A stretch of 32,078 nt of DNA from Leptolinea sp. UBA5366 (GTDB taxonomy: Bacteria > Chloroflexota > Anaerolineae > Anaerolineales > Anaerolineaceae): positions 1 to 32,078 of the forward strand of contig DHPK01000012.1 in assembly GCA_002407845.1 (NCBI GenBank), read 5' to 3'. The notes below the pieces were generated by a model. That model did not search any database. It was not told the origin of the DNA and worked only from the letters and a program-made list of their open reading frames with translations. This document shows positions 15,824 through 23,481 of this stretch, one piece after another; positions within the stretch are counted from its first letter, which is position 1; every line of letters begins with the position of its first letter. Position numbers and translations under genes: made by a program.

Positions 15824-16048
15824 TTATCCGAACAGGATCAAAAATGCAACGACCAGCGAATAAATCGCCAGCGATTCCGCAAATGCGATCGCCAGAATCA
15901 TCGTCGTCATCAGGTTGCCGTATGTGTCCGGATTTCGAGAAATTCCATCAAGCGCACTTGAACCAATCTTGCCAATCGCAATGCCGGCTCCGATGGTTGA
16001 AAGCATCACCAAACCCGTTCCGATATATTTTCCGACTAATGGATCCAT
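15824..16048 (-). CDS. atpE: ATP synthase c subunit (rotor ring)
   Basis: This 74-residue hairpin of two membrane helices has the conserved loop SRNPDTYG (Arg38, Asn39, Pro40). The ion-binding carboxylate is Glu58 in AFAESLAIYSLV. Ser59 and Tyr63 match positions used in Na+-binding rings, but the helix-1 glutamine of those rings is Ile25 here and the following Thr is Leu60. I therefore lean towards proton coupling. The gene lies between the a and b subunit genes in the standard order. Confidence 0.93.
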   Translation of the reverse strand: MDPLVGKYIGTGLVMLSTIGAGIAIGKIGSSALDGISRNPDTYGNLMTTMILAIAFAESLAIYSLVVAFLILFG

Positions 16049-16076
16049 AGAAAACTCCTTCTTAATTCAAGTTGCA

Positions 16077-17108
16077 TTAACTTGACGAATGTTCTGACCG
16101 AACTGCCATGCTCATAAAAACCGCAGCCAGCATCGCAAAAATGAAAGCCTGCAAAATGCCGACGAACGCCTCATACAGCATGATAAAAGCATTTACCAGC
16201 CATGGCACCATATATCCCAGGAAGGACAGCAGCACCATGCCCGCAAACATATTCCCAAAAAGCCGAAAGCCGAAAGAGGCAATTTTTGCGATTTCCCCGA
16301 TCAGTTCCAAAATACCGACAAAAACCTGAATCAACCCGGACTTCGGATTTTCTCTCATCGCGCGGATGTTTATGAATTTATTGAAATAACCAATCCCATG
16401 CGCCTGAACACCCATGACCTGAATCATCACCACCGTCACCAGCGCCAGCGCCAGCGTGAAATTCAAATCGGTGGTTGCGCCGCGGAAAAGGCTGACGAGC
16501 CGATAGCCCTGCTCGCCTTCCGCTGCCGGCGTTGACCGAATTGCATACAGAAAAGAAGTCCATTTATCCGCGAGAAACCCCTCGCTTGCTACCGGATGCG
16601 CAAATCCAAATGTCTCATAAAAGGGCAGTAATTTTGTCAGATTGGCGATCAGAATGTACAAAAATATTGTCAGAAAGAACGGATAAATGCGATCGCGCCA
16701 TTTTTCTTCCACCGCTGAATCCACCATGCTGATCAGCGCGGTAAAAATGCTCTCGATCGCCATCACGATCCCAGTAGCTCTCAGCTGTCCATCCTTCGTC
16801 TGCCGTCTCACCGCGGCGGCAATGATCAGCAGCGTGATCAGCACCAGTGCCATGGCGGTGGTTGTGTTCGTCAGATAGACCGGACCGACCAGCGGCAGCG
16901 TGAACCAAGGGTCGGATTTGATCTCGCCATTTTCAGTGTGGAATAAAATGCTTTCAGTCGCAATATTAATCTCGGGCTCGACCGGTTTGTACCAGCGTAC
17001 AACCAATACATTCAGCACGATTAATATCAACAGCATGAACAGCCAGATTTTTGAGTTGTTTTGCTTTTTCGTGGAGGAAACGGTTTGATTTTCGCTCTTT
17101 GTTGTCAT
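16077..17108 (-). CDS. atpB: ATP synthase a subunit
   Basis: This is the membrane stator subunit that forms the ion half-channels beside the c ring. The essential arginine is in ASFGFRLFGNMFAG, matching Arg210 of E. coli, and conserved helix-5 residues lie in GILELIGEIAKI and GILQAFIFAML. At 343 aa it is long for the family (often 230-290), because of a polar N-terminus of about 20 residues and an extended loop around 45-75 after the first helix. The ATG at 17108 has no clear ribosome site. An extended -10 promoter lies about 90 bases upstream. Confidence 0.93.
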   Translation of the reverse strand: MTTKSENQTVSSTKKQNNSKIWLFMLLILIVLNVLVVRWYKPVEPEINIATESILFHTENGEIKSDPWFTLPLVGPVYLTNTTTAMALVLITLLIIAAAVRRQTKDGQLRATGIVMAIESIFTALISMVDSAVEEKWRDRIYPFFLTIFLYILIANLTKLLPFYETFGFAHPVASEGFLADKWTSFLYAIRSTPAAEGEQGYRLVSLFRGATTDLNFTLALALVTVVMIQVMGVQAHGIGYFNKFINIRAMRENPKSGLIQVFVGILELIGEIAKIASFGFRLFGNMFAGMVLLSFLGYMVPWLVNAFIMLYEAFVGILQAFIFAMLAAVFMSMAVRSEHSSS

Positions 17109-17196
17109 CTACACACGTTTCATTTTTTCTAAATTCGTCCGTTGCCTGCGATTGATTGAAGACGTTTTCCTCACCAATTCTTACCAGACGCCGCTT

Positions 17197-17205
17197 ATTA
17201 TATCA
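17197..17205 (-). promoter_or_regulatory. Extended -10 promoter element for the Fo operon
   Basis: On the minus strand TGATATAAT fits the TGnTATAAT extended -10 pattern. No good -35 is present at the usual distance, as is common for this promoter class. It would allow atpB-atpE-atpF to be transcribed apart from the upstream genes. Confidence 0.5.
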
Positions 17206-17250
17206 GTCCCGCATTCCTTTGCCGGCGAGGTCTTCAAAAAAATAATACAA

Positions 17251-17967
17251 TCACGCTTGAGATGATTTCGTCCGGCAGGTCCAGCTGCGAGCCAGGAAAA
17301 TCGCCCAAATCAGGAGCAGCAGCGCGCCAGCGCCTAGCCACCCGTGCCTGAATGTTCTTGCATCTAATCCCATAATCGAGCTGGAATGCATCTCCAGCGG
17401 CAGGTTCAACAGGCTCCATCTCTCCAAGGCTTTTTGGTTTTTCGCTGCCTGATCTTGGATCAGAACTGTCAGCCAAAAACTGCCTTCGATTTTCTCTTGC
17501 GGCAGTCCCGCTTCAACCTGCCAATGAACTGTGGTGCGCTCAGCCGAGGAAAATGGAATTTTCATCTGGCTGGCTGGAAAAAGATTCACTTCCGGCAGTT
17601 CAATTCGCGCTTCGAGGAACAATTCAATCTTCTGCCAATCGATGCCCGCGTGATCAACCTGACAGTCTGTACCCCAGCTCTGTTCAGGCTCAATTTGGAG
17701 CAAGAGATCCGCATCATTTCCAACCAGCAGCGTCTTTGGCGACTCAAGCACCACCTGAATGGCAGGCACTTCTACCTTGCAGCTGCTCCCGTTGACGTCC
17801 AGCGGGATTTCGACAGGCATGGTCTTTTTCTCGGTAACGATGAATGCCGGAATTCTCGTCACCCAGAAAGCTACAACCAGCCAAACAAACGATAAGATGC
17901 TGAGAAACACTGCCATCGTTTTTTTGGAGCGCGGATTCTTTTCAGGCAGATTTGTTTTTGTACTCAT
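17251..17967 (-). CDS. Membrane-anchored exported protein of unknown function
   Basis: I do not recognise this protein. From the ATG at 17967 it has 238 residues: a short basic N-terminus, a membrane helix at about 20-42 (VFLSILSFVWLVVAFWV), an extracytoplasmic part rich in beta-type sequence with two cysteines, and a second membrane helix near the C-terminus (GWLGAGALLLLIWAIFLA) followed by a basic tail. An alternative GTG at 17988 adds seven residues; neither start has a strong ribosome site. It overlaps the end of mazG by 26 bases and precedes the Fo genes by about 140 bases. The topology would suit a surface sensor or an assembly factor, but nothing specific supports either. Confidence 0.75.
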   Translation of the reverse strand: MSTKTNLPEKNPRSKKTMAVFLSILSFVWLVVAFWVTRIPAFIVTEKKTMPVEIPLDVNGSSCKVEVPAIQVVLESPKTLLVGNDADLLLQIEPEQSWGTDCQVDHAGIDWQKIELFLEARIELPEVNLFPASQMKIPFSSAERTTVHWQVEAGLPQEKIEGSFWLTVLIQDQAAKNQKALERWSLLNLPLEMHSSSIMGLDARTFRHGWLGAGALLLLIWAIFLARSWTCRTKSSQA

Positions 17968-19006
17968 CCCAATATTGATCTTTTTCACTCATTGGCATCT
18001 CAAAAAGATCTTTCCCGAGCAGTTTGGCTTTGGACTCGACATAATGAACGCGATCATAAAACTTCAGATTGGCATTGCGCAGCGCTGTTTCAGGGTCAAT
18101 CTTCAGCCAACGAGCCAGGTTGACAAGCGTGAACAGCATATCACCGAGTTCCTCAGCCTGACTTTCAGACGAATCCGCCTTTTCGAATTCGCGGATTTCT
18201 TCATCTAGCTTCGCCCGCACGCCATCAATTGAATCCCAGTCGAATCCAACCCTGGCAGCCCTTTTCTGATAAGCAAATGCCATGGACAGCGCCGGCATTG
18301 CCTTGGAAATTCCGTCCAGCAGACCTTGAGATTTCTGTTCTTTTTCCCGCTCGAGTTTTTTCATCTGCTCCCAGCGCGTGATCACTTCATCCGGGGACAG
18401 CGATTCAGCTTTGCCAAACACATGTTCATGCCTGAAAATAAGCTTTTCACTGATATGCCTGACGACATCTCCCATATTAAATGTCTGGTTTTCCTGCGCA
18501 ATCTGGGCCTGAATGACAATATGCAGCAGCACATCGCCCAACTCCTCTTCAATCATGCCCATTTCCAACCGATCCAGCCCTTCCAGCAGTTCATAGACCT
18601 CCTGAAGAAAATCATCTCGCAGGGATTGATGCGTTTGCTTGCGATCCCATGGGCAGCCATCAGGCGAGCGCAGCACGGCAACCACGTTTTGGAAATATTC
18701 AAAAGACTGGTTCGGCTGCAGCGGCGGCACATGCAGCGCAGCCGCTTCCTTAAGCATCGGTTCGTTTGTGTCCAAGTCCGACATACAGCAGCGATCCGCT
18801 TTCCCATCCGCGAAAAGGAATTCAACGGAATGATCAGCGGGGTATTCCGTCAGCAGCAAGTGTTTCAAATGTGCCGCGTTTTGCGGGTGGCGAATAAAGA
18901 GATCCAAATGCGGCGGAACCAGCAGGTGCTCCAGCGCTGAAAGTTCTTTCCCTTCAACAACGACTGTATTAGCGGGGGTATTTAAAATCTGATCAATCGT
19001 CATCAT
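17942..19006 (-). CDS. mazG: Nucleoside triphosphate pyrophosphohydrolase MazG
   Basis: The enzyme hydrolyses NTPs to NMP and pyrophosphate and is usually linked to nucleotide-pool cleansing or stress. The first MazG domain (about 105-215) shows CPWDRKQTHQSL and EEELGDVLL. In its usual EExxE motif the first Glu is Gln (QEVYE). The second domain (about 240-330) has an intact EEIREFE and AEELGDMLF. A roughly 100-residue N-terminal region may be a remnant of the tetrapyrrole-methylase-like domain found in YabN-type fusions; this is a guess. The ATG at 19006 overlaps the stop of the HAD gene (ATGA), with another ATG one codon later. Length is 354 aa. Confidence 0.9.
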   Translation of the reverse strand: MMTIDQILNTPANTVVVEGKELSALEHLLVPPHLDLFIRHPQNAAHLKHLLLTEYPADHSVEFLFADGKADRCCMSDLDTNEPMLKEAAALHVPPLQPNQSFEYFQNVVAVLRSPDGCPWDRKQTHQSLRDDFLQEVYELLEGLDRLEMGMIEEELGDVLLHIVIQAQIAQENQTFNMGDVVRHISEKLIFRHEHVFGKAESLSPDEVITRWEQMKKLEREKEQKSQGLLDGISKAMPALSMAFAYQKRAARVGFDWDSIDGVRAKLDEEIREFEKADSSESQAEELGDMLFTLVNLARWLKIDPETALRNANLKFYDRVHYVESKAKLLGKDLFEMPMSEKDQYWDEYKNKSA

Positions 19007-19677
19007 GGCAAAAATCGCTCCAGAAATCCATAATAATTTTCAAGCACTGCTGTCACATCAGGCATTTTCTCAATACTTTCGCGATCCTGAGCCGGGGCAA
19101 TTGCAACCAAGGTGCCAATGCCGGCATTGCGAGCAGACTCGAGCCCCGGAACCGAATCTTCAATGACCAGACAATCTGCTGGCGCAACACCGATTTTTTC
19201 GGCTGCCCTGAGATAGGTATCCGGTGCCGGTTTGCCCGGGAACGACCCATCAAAATAAGCCAGATCCTGCGGTCCTGAGAACCAGCGATTCAGCGGGAAT
19301 GCCTCAAAGTAAAAAGAAACGTTGGAAATTTCGGATGCGGTCGCAATCGTAAAAGGAATGCCGCGGGCTTTCAATTCATCCATAACTTCGATTGCCCCAT
19401 CGACCAGACGCAGGTTCGCCTTGTCCTCCCATGAAATCTCACGGTAAAAAGCTTCTTTTTCTTCCACCATCAATTTCTTGTCCACGCCCGGACCGCCTAC
19501 GCCGATATAATACTCGAAGATCGAATCGATCGCATTGCCGTGGATGTGGTCACGAAATTCGGTCGGACCGATCTCGCGGTTGGCATGTTTGCGGAAATAG
19601 CGCCACCAGGCTTCTTCCTGTTTGTCTGTATCGAAATAAAGCGTGCCGTTGAAGTCAAAAATGAATCCTTTTATCAT
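19003..19677 (-). CDS. HAD-family hydrolase, beta-phosphoglucomutase-like subclass
   Basis: This 224-residue enzyme belongs to the haloacid dehalogenase superfamily with a helical cap after motif I. I chose the ATG at 19677 (GGAG upstream) because motif I follows immediately; longer frames reach back to 19866 without support. Motif I is DFNGT, with the nucleophile Asp but Asn where most phosphatases have the acid/base Asp. Motif II is the Thr/Ser in ATASE, motif III the Lys in FPGKPAPDTYL, and motif IV the acidic pair in VIEDSVPGLESA. The substrate is unknown. It is the first gene of a chain with mazG and the two-TM protein, with overlaps throughout. Confidence 0.85.
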   Translation of the reverse strand: MIKGFIFDFNGTLYFDTDKQEEAWWRYFRKHANREIGPTEFRDHIHGNAIDSIFEYYIGVGGPGVDKKLMVEEKEAFYREISWEDKANLRLVDGAIEVMDELKARGIPFTIATASEISNVSFYFEAFPLNRWFSGPQDLAYFDGSFPGKPAPDTYLRAAEKIGVAPADCLVIEDSVPGLESARNAGIGTLVAIAPAQDRESIEKMPDVTAVLENYYGFLERFLP

Positions 19678-20019
19678 GCTTTTTCTCCAATATCCGTTGC
19701 ATTTTACTTCTGCCATTATACATCGAGACCCGGAGCACCCAGCCCGCAGCGTGGCATTGCTGAAGAAAAGAAAGGCAAAGGATTGCGCTTGAGAAGAATA
19801 ATACGTTTTACTGTGGGCAGGGACGAATGATACATAAGCGTGTTTGTATAAATGGTTTTTCAGCATTATTCGGAGCTATGAAGGGAAATTAGATCAGCCA
19901 TGATTCCATCCGATCAGGCTTTCTAACCAACCCTTTGATGAATGGATCAACGCAAAGACACTGCATCTGACCAATTCACAAGGACAGTCCCGGCAATATT
20001 ACATTAGAATCTTCTTATC
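19678..20019. other. Intergenic region between the surface protein and HAD genes
   Basis: This 342-base gap holds a TATAAT on the minus strand (19720-19715), a plausible -10 for the HAD-mazG operon but with no matching -35. I see no gene and no clear terminator for the surface-protein gene that ends at 20020. Confidence 0.35.
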
Positions 20020-22386
20020 TTAGTGGATTTTTACTAGCAGCCCACGAACGATTCTGCGGAAATTGTATGAATCAGCACTCTGATTGTAATCTTCACAGGT
20101 GAGCAGCGTAACCCAGTCCTTTTCCTGATGCTGCATAACCTCATTAATGTCAGATGCATCGATCAGTTGGTTCTGGTGAACTTCATAAGTGTAGGTCTTA
20201 CCAAAAGCATCGATTGTAAATGGATCACCATACTTCATGTTTCGGATACCGATAAAAGGACCTGACTGATCGTCTGCAGTCCAGACATGGGCAGTCAGCA
20301 CTGTGTTTCCAGCCCAAGTCGGATAGGCGCTGCCACTGAGATATCCGGCTTGATCCTTCAGCCAGGTGACATCCCATCTGCTATCTTTTTCCGGAATGCC
20401 CACGATTGGCAGCTCAACGTTCAGCGTCGGCAGTTTCAAGGTCATATCACTGGACGAATAATACCGATTGAGCGGCTGCGAAGCAATTACTGTACGGCGT
20501 CCAACGGGAAATCCCGTATCAGGCAGCTCTGGAATTTCAGGCTTTTCCGGAATATCGGGTTTTATACTGTTCGTGACATCAAAGCCGGCAGCAGCGTCTC
20601 CGGTAACAACTGTGGTGTACCCCGGCACTGTTCTTTCTATCAAGCTATATTCATAACTGTTCCATGAAATATCCCGCGCTGGCAGGAGTGTAAATGTCAA
20701 ATTCCAGTTTCCATCGGCATCGGGGATGATTGTTTCATATCCGATATACTCCGGCTCGTCAGAACTGCCGCTAATCTTGCGCCACAATTCGACCTCAACA
20801 ATAACAGGACGAAGTCCCTGATTGTTACCCGTGTCTTCCCAGTTTTTACGAACATCGATTTCGATGGTTTCGTCTTCTTTTCCGATGATCACGTCACCGT
20901 TAGATCCGATCCCGCCGCCACGAGTTGCAGAATAGTTGCCTGTAATGATTACCTTTGCCAAATTCGCAGTAGTTTCATTTCCTATTGCATCCGAGTACAT
21001 GTCAAAAGAGATTCCTTCTCCGGTCACTACACCCTTAAGATCGTTCAGAGGAACTTCGGTACCGTCGCTGTACTTCCAATGGTAAGGCACCCCTCCAAGC
21101 ATCGTATCGGAAATGTAATATTCGGGATTGCCGCCATGCGCACCCATGCCGATTGTTGCACTATACAGATAGATATCTTTTCCAAGAGGTGCTTGATTTT
21201 GGTAGATCGCTCCACCATCTGTTAGAAAGATCTTCGTATCAGATATCGGACAGGCGGCGTATCCTCCGCCCGCAATCGCTGCCGTATTATCGGTTATTAG
21301 AACATTGGTCAATTCAAGTCTTCCGTTTCTAAAAAATTCAGATTCATATCCGTTGACGTAAATTCCGCCACCCCCAAACATGAAATTGGTTGCTCCAGTA
21401 CCGAGCATACGGTTGTTCGTAATCTTTCCGGCAGTGATGGATGCCATGGATTCTAAATTCCTAAACGCTGCTTGAATAAAAATACCTCCGCCTGTTGCTC
21501 TGGAGGTGTTTCCATCGATTGTCCCTCCGGTCATAAAAAATCGATTGCTTCTTTGGATGCTTGCTTCCAAGTTGCCTACACTAACGCCGCCGCCCACTTC
21601 TTCTGAGCTGTTATTCCGAATTAAGGCTGACCCGCTTAGATTGAATGTTGCTCCTTCATAGAGACAAACCCCTCCCCCAGCAGCGCCATCATTCATTGCT
21701 GCCATATCAGGGCCATTGATCGTCTGGTTATTTTGGATCGTACCACCTGACATATTGAATGTCGCTCCATTGCGAAGGATAAGACCGCCGCCCAAGGTCG
21801 CAGAATTGTTTTGGATCAGTCCGGCAGTCATGTTCACGGTCCCGCCATTGCAATCAACTGCACCGCCCATTCTTCTTTTTAATGGTGATCCTAATTTGTT
21901 ATTTTGCAGCACAGCTCCATCGGAAATATTGAGCGTTCCCTGACAATTGACCAGCGATTTATCCGCTCCGGTTGCTTCCTCAGAATTTCCGTCAATCGTT
22001 ATCTGGCTCAGTGTAACTGTCTGACCTGATCCAACGTTGAGTAAAAAACCAATAAACGAAGCCTCTCTCTTCAAGATTGCATTCGTTCCCGCAAGTGAAG
22101 TTTCGCCAGAAACAGGCACTGTCCCTGTGATATAAATGGTGTTGATCCCCTGGAAAGTGGTCGCCAGTTCCTTGGCTTTTGCAAAAGTCCTGACCGCAGT
22201 AGCTTGCGTGGTGCCATCATTGGCATCATTGCCAGTTACGCCATTCAAGTAAATTGCCGTCGTGTTCGCATCAATCGCCTGCAGTTTTGCCTTTTGAGCA
22301 GCTTTAGCCTGCACTGACATTCCATTCCCAAGGATTGGCAAAATTATTATTAAAAAAAGGAAAAATAATCTATTTCGATTTTTCAT
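20020..22386 (-). CDS. Surface protein: beta-helix, Cna-B domain, LPDTG motif and C-terminal sortase domain
   Basis: This exported protein is 788 aa long. Residues 1-28 are a signal peptide (ending near VQA). About 45-490 are parallel beta-helix repeats marked by recurring NMSGGTIQNN- and GGGIF-type turns. About 505-605 is a Cna-B domain (EIDVRKNWEDTGNNQG start, SLIERTVPGYT near the end). A Pro/Glu-rich linker follows, then LPDTG at 621-625. From about 645 a sortase fold follows, with His700 in TAHVW, Cys764 in LLTCEDY and Arg777/Arg778 as the catalytic set. Sortases normally act on LPxTG proteins encoded by other genes. Here the motif sits in the same chain just before the enzyme, and there is no C-terminal membrane helix or basic tail of a standard sorting signal. 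Ribosome site GGGAGAAG precedes the ATG. It appears monocistronic. Confidence 0.85.
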   Translation of the reverse strand: MKNRNRLFFLFLIIILPILGNGMSVQAKAAQKAKLQAIDANTTAIYLNGVTGNDANDGTTQATAVRTFAKAKELATTFQGINTIYITGTVPVSGETSLAGTNAILKREASFIGFLLNVGSGQTVTLSQITIDGNSEEATGADKSLVNCQGTLNISDGAVLQNNKLGSPLKRRMGGAVDCNGGTVNMTAGLIQNNSATLGGGLILRNGATFNMSGGTIQNNQTINGPDMAAMNDGAAGGGVCLYEGATFNLSGSALIRNNSSEEVGGGVSVGNLEASIQRSNRFFMTGGTIDGNTSRATGGGIFIQAAFRNLESMASITAGKITNNRMLGTGATNFMFGGGGIYVNGYESEFFRNGRLELTNVLITDNTAAIAGGGYAACPISDTKIFLTDGGAIYQNQAPLGKDIYLYSATIGMGAHGGNPEYYISDTMLGGVPYHWKYSDGTEVPLNDLKGVVTGEGISFDMYSDAIGNETTANLAKVIITGNYSATRGGGIGSNGDVIIGKEDETIEIDVRKNWEDTGNNQGLRPVIVEVELWRKISGSSDEPEYIGYETIIPDADGNWNLTFTLLPARDISWNSYEYSLIERTVPGYTTVVTGDAAAGFDVTNSIKPDIPEKPEIPELPDTGFPVGRRTVIASQPLNRYYSSSDMTLKLPTLNVELPIVGIPEKDSRWDVTWLKDQAGYLSGSAYPTWAGNTVLTAHVWTADDQSGPFIGIRNMKYGDPFTIDAFGKTYTYEVHQNQLIDASDINEVMQHQEKDWVTLLTCEDYNQSADSYNFRRIVRGLLVKIH

Positions 22387-22939
22387 TTTTCACACTTCTC
22401 CCGGCAGTGTCAAGAATTATTGGATAGCTTGGTTTCTTCAGGATGCTTGTCTATCTACCCAAATTTTCTCACTGGTGCGTCCGTCCTCTCAGCATTTTTC
22501 CATATAAGACTTTCCAGATTCTTGTACTTGTCTTTGATATCGTTGAAGATGTTCACCTCAAATGGCTGTTCCATATTTTTAAGGATTCCCACTTGAAATT
22601 TTCAGCTTGTCAAATATTTTTTTATTTGGAAAATCCGCCTGTATTTCCGCAGGCTCTTCCGTTTGTCCATTAAGATCGGCTGACCTTGCGCTGATCCGTT
22701 TTCTTGGTTAACAGCGTGTTTCAAACATCACTTCCGCCAGCCTTTAAATTAATATTTTTAAGATCTTCTATTTAATATTGTTTTATTTACGAAATTTTAC
22801 TTGATACAACACAGATTATTAAGCCTTATTTCGATTTTTTATTATAAATCTTTTTAATTTCATAATACAAGTGTGATTTTAATCTTAAAATTTTATCGTT
22901 TGCACTATTTTTAACAATCAACCTGAAAGATTGTGAGGG
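22387..22939. other. AT-rich region upstream of the surface-protein gene
   Basis: This stretch is clearly richer in A/T than the neighbouring genes, above all from about 22740. It should contain the promoter of the surface-protein gene on the minus strand, but I cannot pick one with confidence. The 76-codon plus-strand frame at 22443-22673 has no ribosome site and no protein-like features. One short minus-strand frame is listed separately. Confidence 0.35.
22455..22574 (-). CDS. Possible small ORF, 39 residues
   Basis: The frame begins MEQPFEVNIFNDIK and ends APVRKFG. Its composition is protein-like, with charged and amphipathic stretches and a central KNLESLIW. There is no convincing ribosome site. 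It lies in the leader of the surface-protein gene and could be a leader peptide, the tail of a decayed gene, or chance. Confidence 0.2.
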   Translation of the reverse strand: MEQPFEVNIFNDIKDKYKNLESLIWKNAERTDAPVRKFG

Positions 22940-23065
22940 GTGCACAGGGAAGAGATGCGCCATCTTGAATACTTACACGAAAGTTTAGAAATTAGAAACG
23001 AGGATTATTCTAGGATAAACGCAAAAGAGTGAATTAAAAACAATTTCCAGTATTGGAACAAATAA
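22940..23065 (+). pseudogene. Possible decayed gene fragment with an in-frame stop
   Basis: From a GTG at 22940 (ATG at 22955) the frame encodes a charged, helical-looking peptide containing RHLEYLHESLEIRNEDY. It stops at a TGA at 23030 and then continues in the same frame as IKNNFQYWNK to a TAA at 23063. A TGG-to-TGA change would join the halves. The family is unknown. The AT-rich setting beside a tRNA suits debris from a lost mobile element, but that is speculation. Confidence 0.2.
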
Positions 23066-23133
23066 CCTTAAATTTTTTCATTAAAAAATAAAAGGTTCAA
23101 ATTTTTCCGGAATTATTTTCTGAACACAAGTGA

Positions 23134-23153
23134 ATAAAAAAAGCCTTTCGGCT
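23134..23153 (-). terminator. Rho-independent terminator downstream of tRNA-Val
   Basis: On the minus strand AGCC-GAAA-GGCT is followed by seven T residues and then ATTCA. The short stem with a stable GAAA loop and a long T-tract lies about 50 bases after the tRNA 3' end. Confidence 0.8.
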
Positions 23154-23200
23154 AATTTTCTACCACGATAAACGCTTATTATTCAAGTGACATGATGAAG

Positions 23201-23274
23201 TGAGCGGTATAGGACTCGAACCTACGGCCTTCGCGATGTCAACGCGACGCTCTAACCAACTGAGCTAACCGCTC
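23201..23274 (-). tRNA. tRNA-Val (anticodon GAC)
   Basis: All arms fold on the minus strand: the 7-bp acceptor GAGCGGT/ACCGCTC, D stem GCTC/GAGC, anticodon stem TCGCG/CGCGA with loop TTGACAT, a 5-base variable loop, and T arm GTAGG/CCTAT with TTCGAGT. The anticodon GAC reads the valine codon GUC (and GUU). Discriminator A is at 23201 and no CCA is encoded. A promoter and a terminator flank it, so it is a stand-alone transcription unit. Confidence 0.95.
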
Positions 23275-23285
23275 GAACAGAAAAC

Positions 23286-23314
23286 ATTATAAACAAGAAG
23301 CGGATTCTTGACAA
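23286..23314 (-). promoter_or_regulatory. Promoter of tRNA-Val
   Basis: On the minus strand TTGTCA (23314-23309) and a perfect TATAAT (23291-23286) are separated by 17 bases. The start site would fall a few bases before the tRNA 5' end at 23274. Confidence 0.8.
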
Positions 23315-23344
23315 GGAATTGTGAAGAAGTTGTGAAAGCAACCC

Positions 23345-23481
23345 TTAGGAGTCTGCCGTTCCGTTGGCTACAGGTCCGCCGATAGGCAGAATTGCGCCTG
23401 AAGGATTCCAGGAGGGACAAATAATTGACAGTTTTTTCATCCATTCAATTTATCGGAGACATAAAATCCACGACCGCCAAT
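23345..23481. other. Structured non-coding segment between tRNA-Val and the DUF2877 gene
   Basis: This segment is richer in G/C than its surroundings. It contains TCTGCC (23352-23357) pairing with GGCAGA (23385-23390), and a small CCTG/CAGG hairpin at 23397-23412 followed by AGGAGGG. No open frame with a ribosome site makes use of it. It could be the 3' end of the DUF2877 operon, a small RNA, or a remnant. Confidence 0.3.

Noticed and set aside
18326..18940. 204-codon plus-strand frame inside mazG
   Set aside because: It is antisense to both conserved MazG motifs; the translation is rich in Arg, His, Phe and Gln without domain structure.
22443..22673. 76-codon plus-strand frame in the AT-rich gap
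   Set aside because: It has no ribosome site or promoter and its hydrophobic, aromatic-rich composition is typical of chance frames in A/T-rich DNA.
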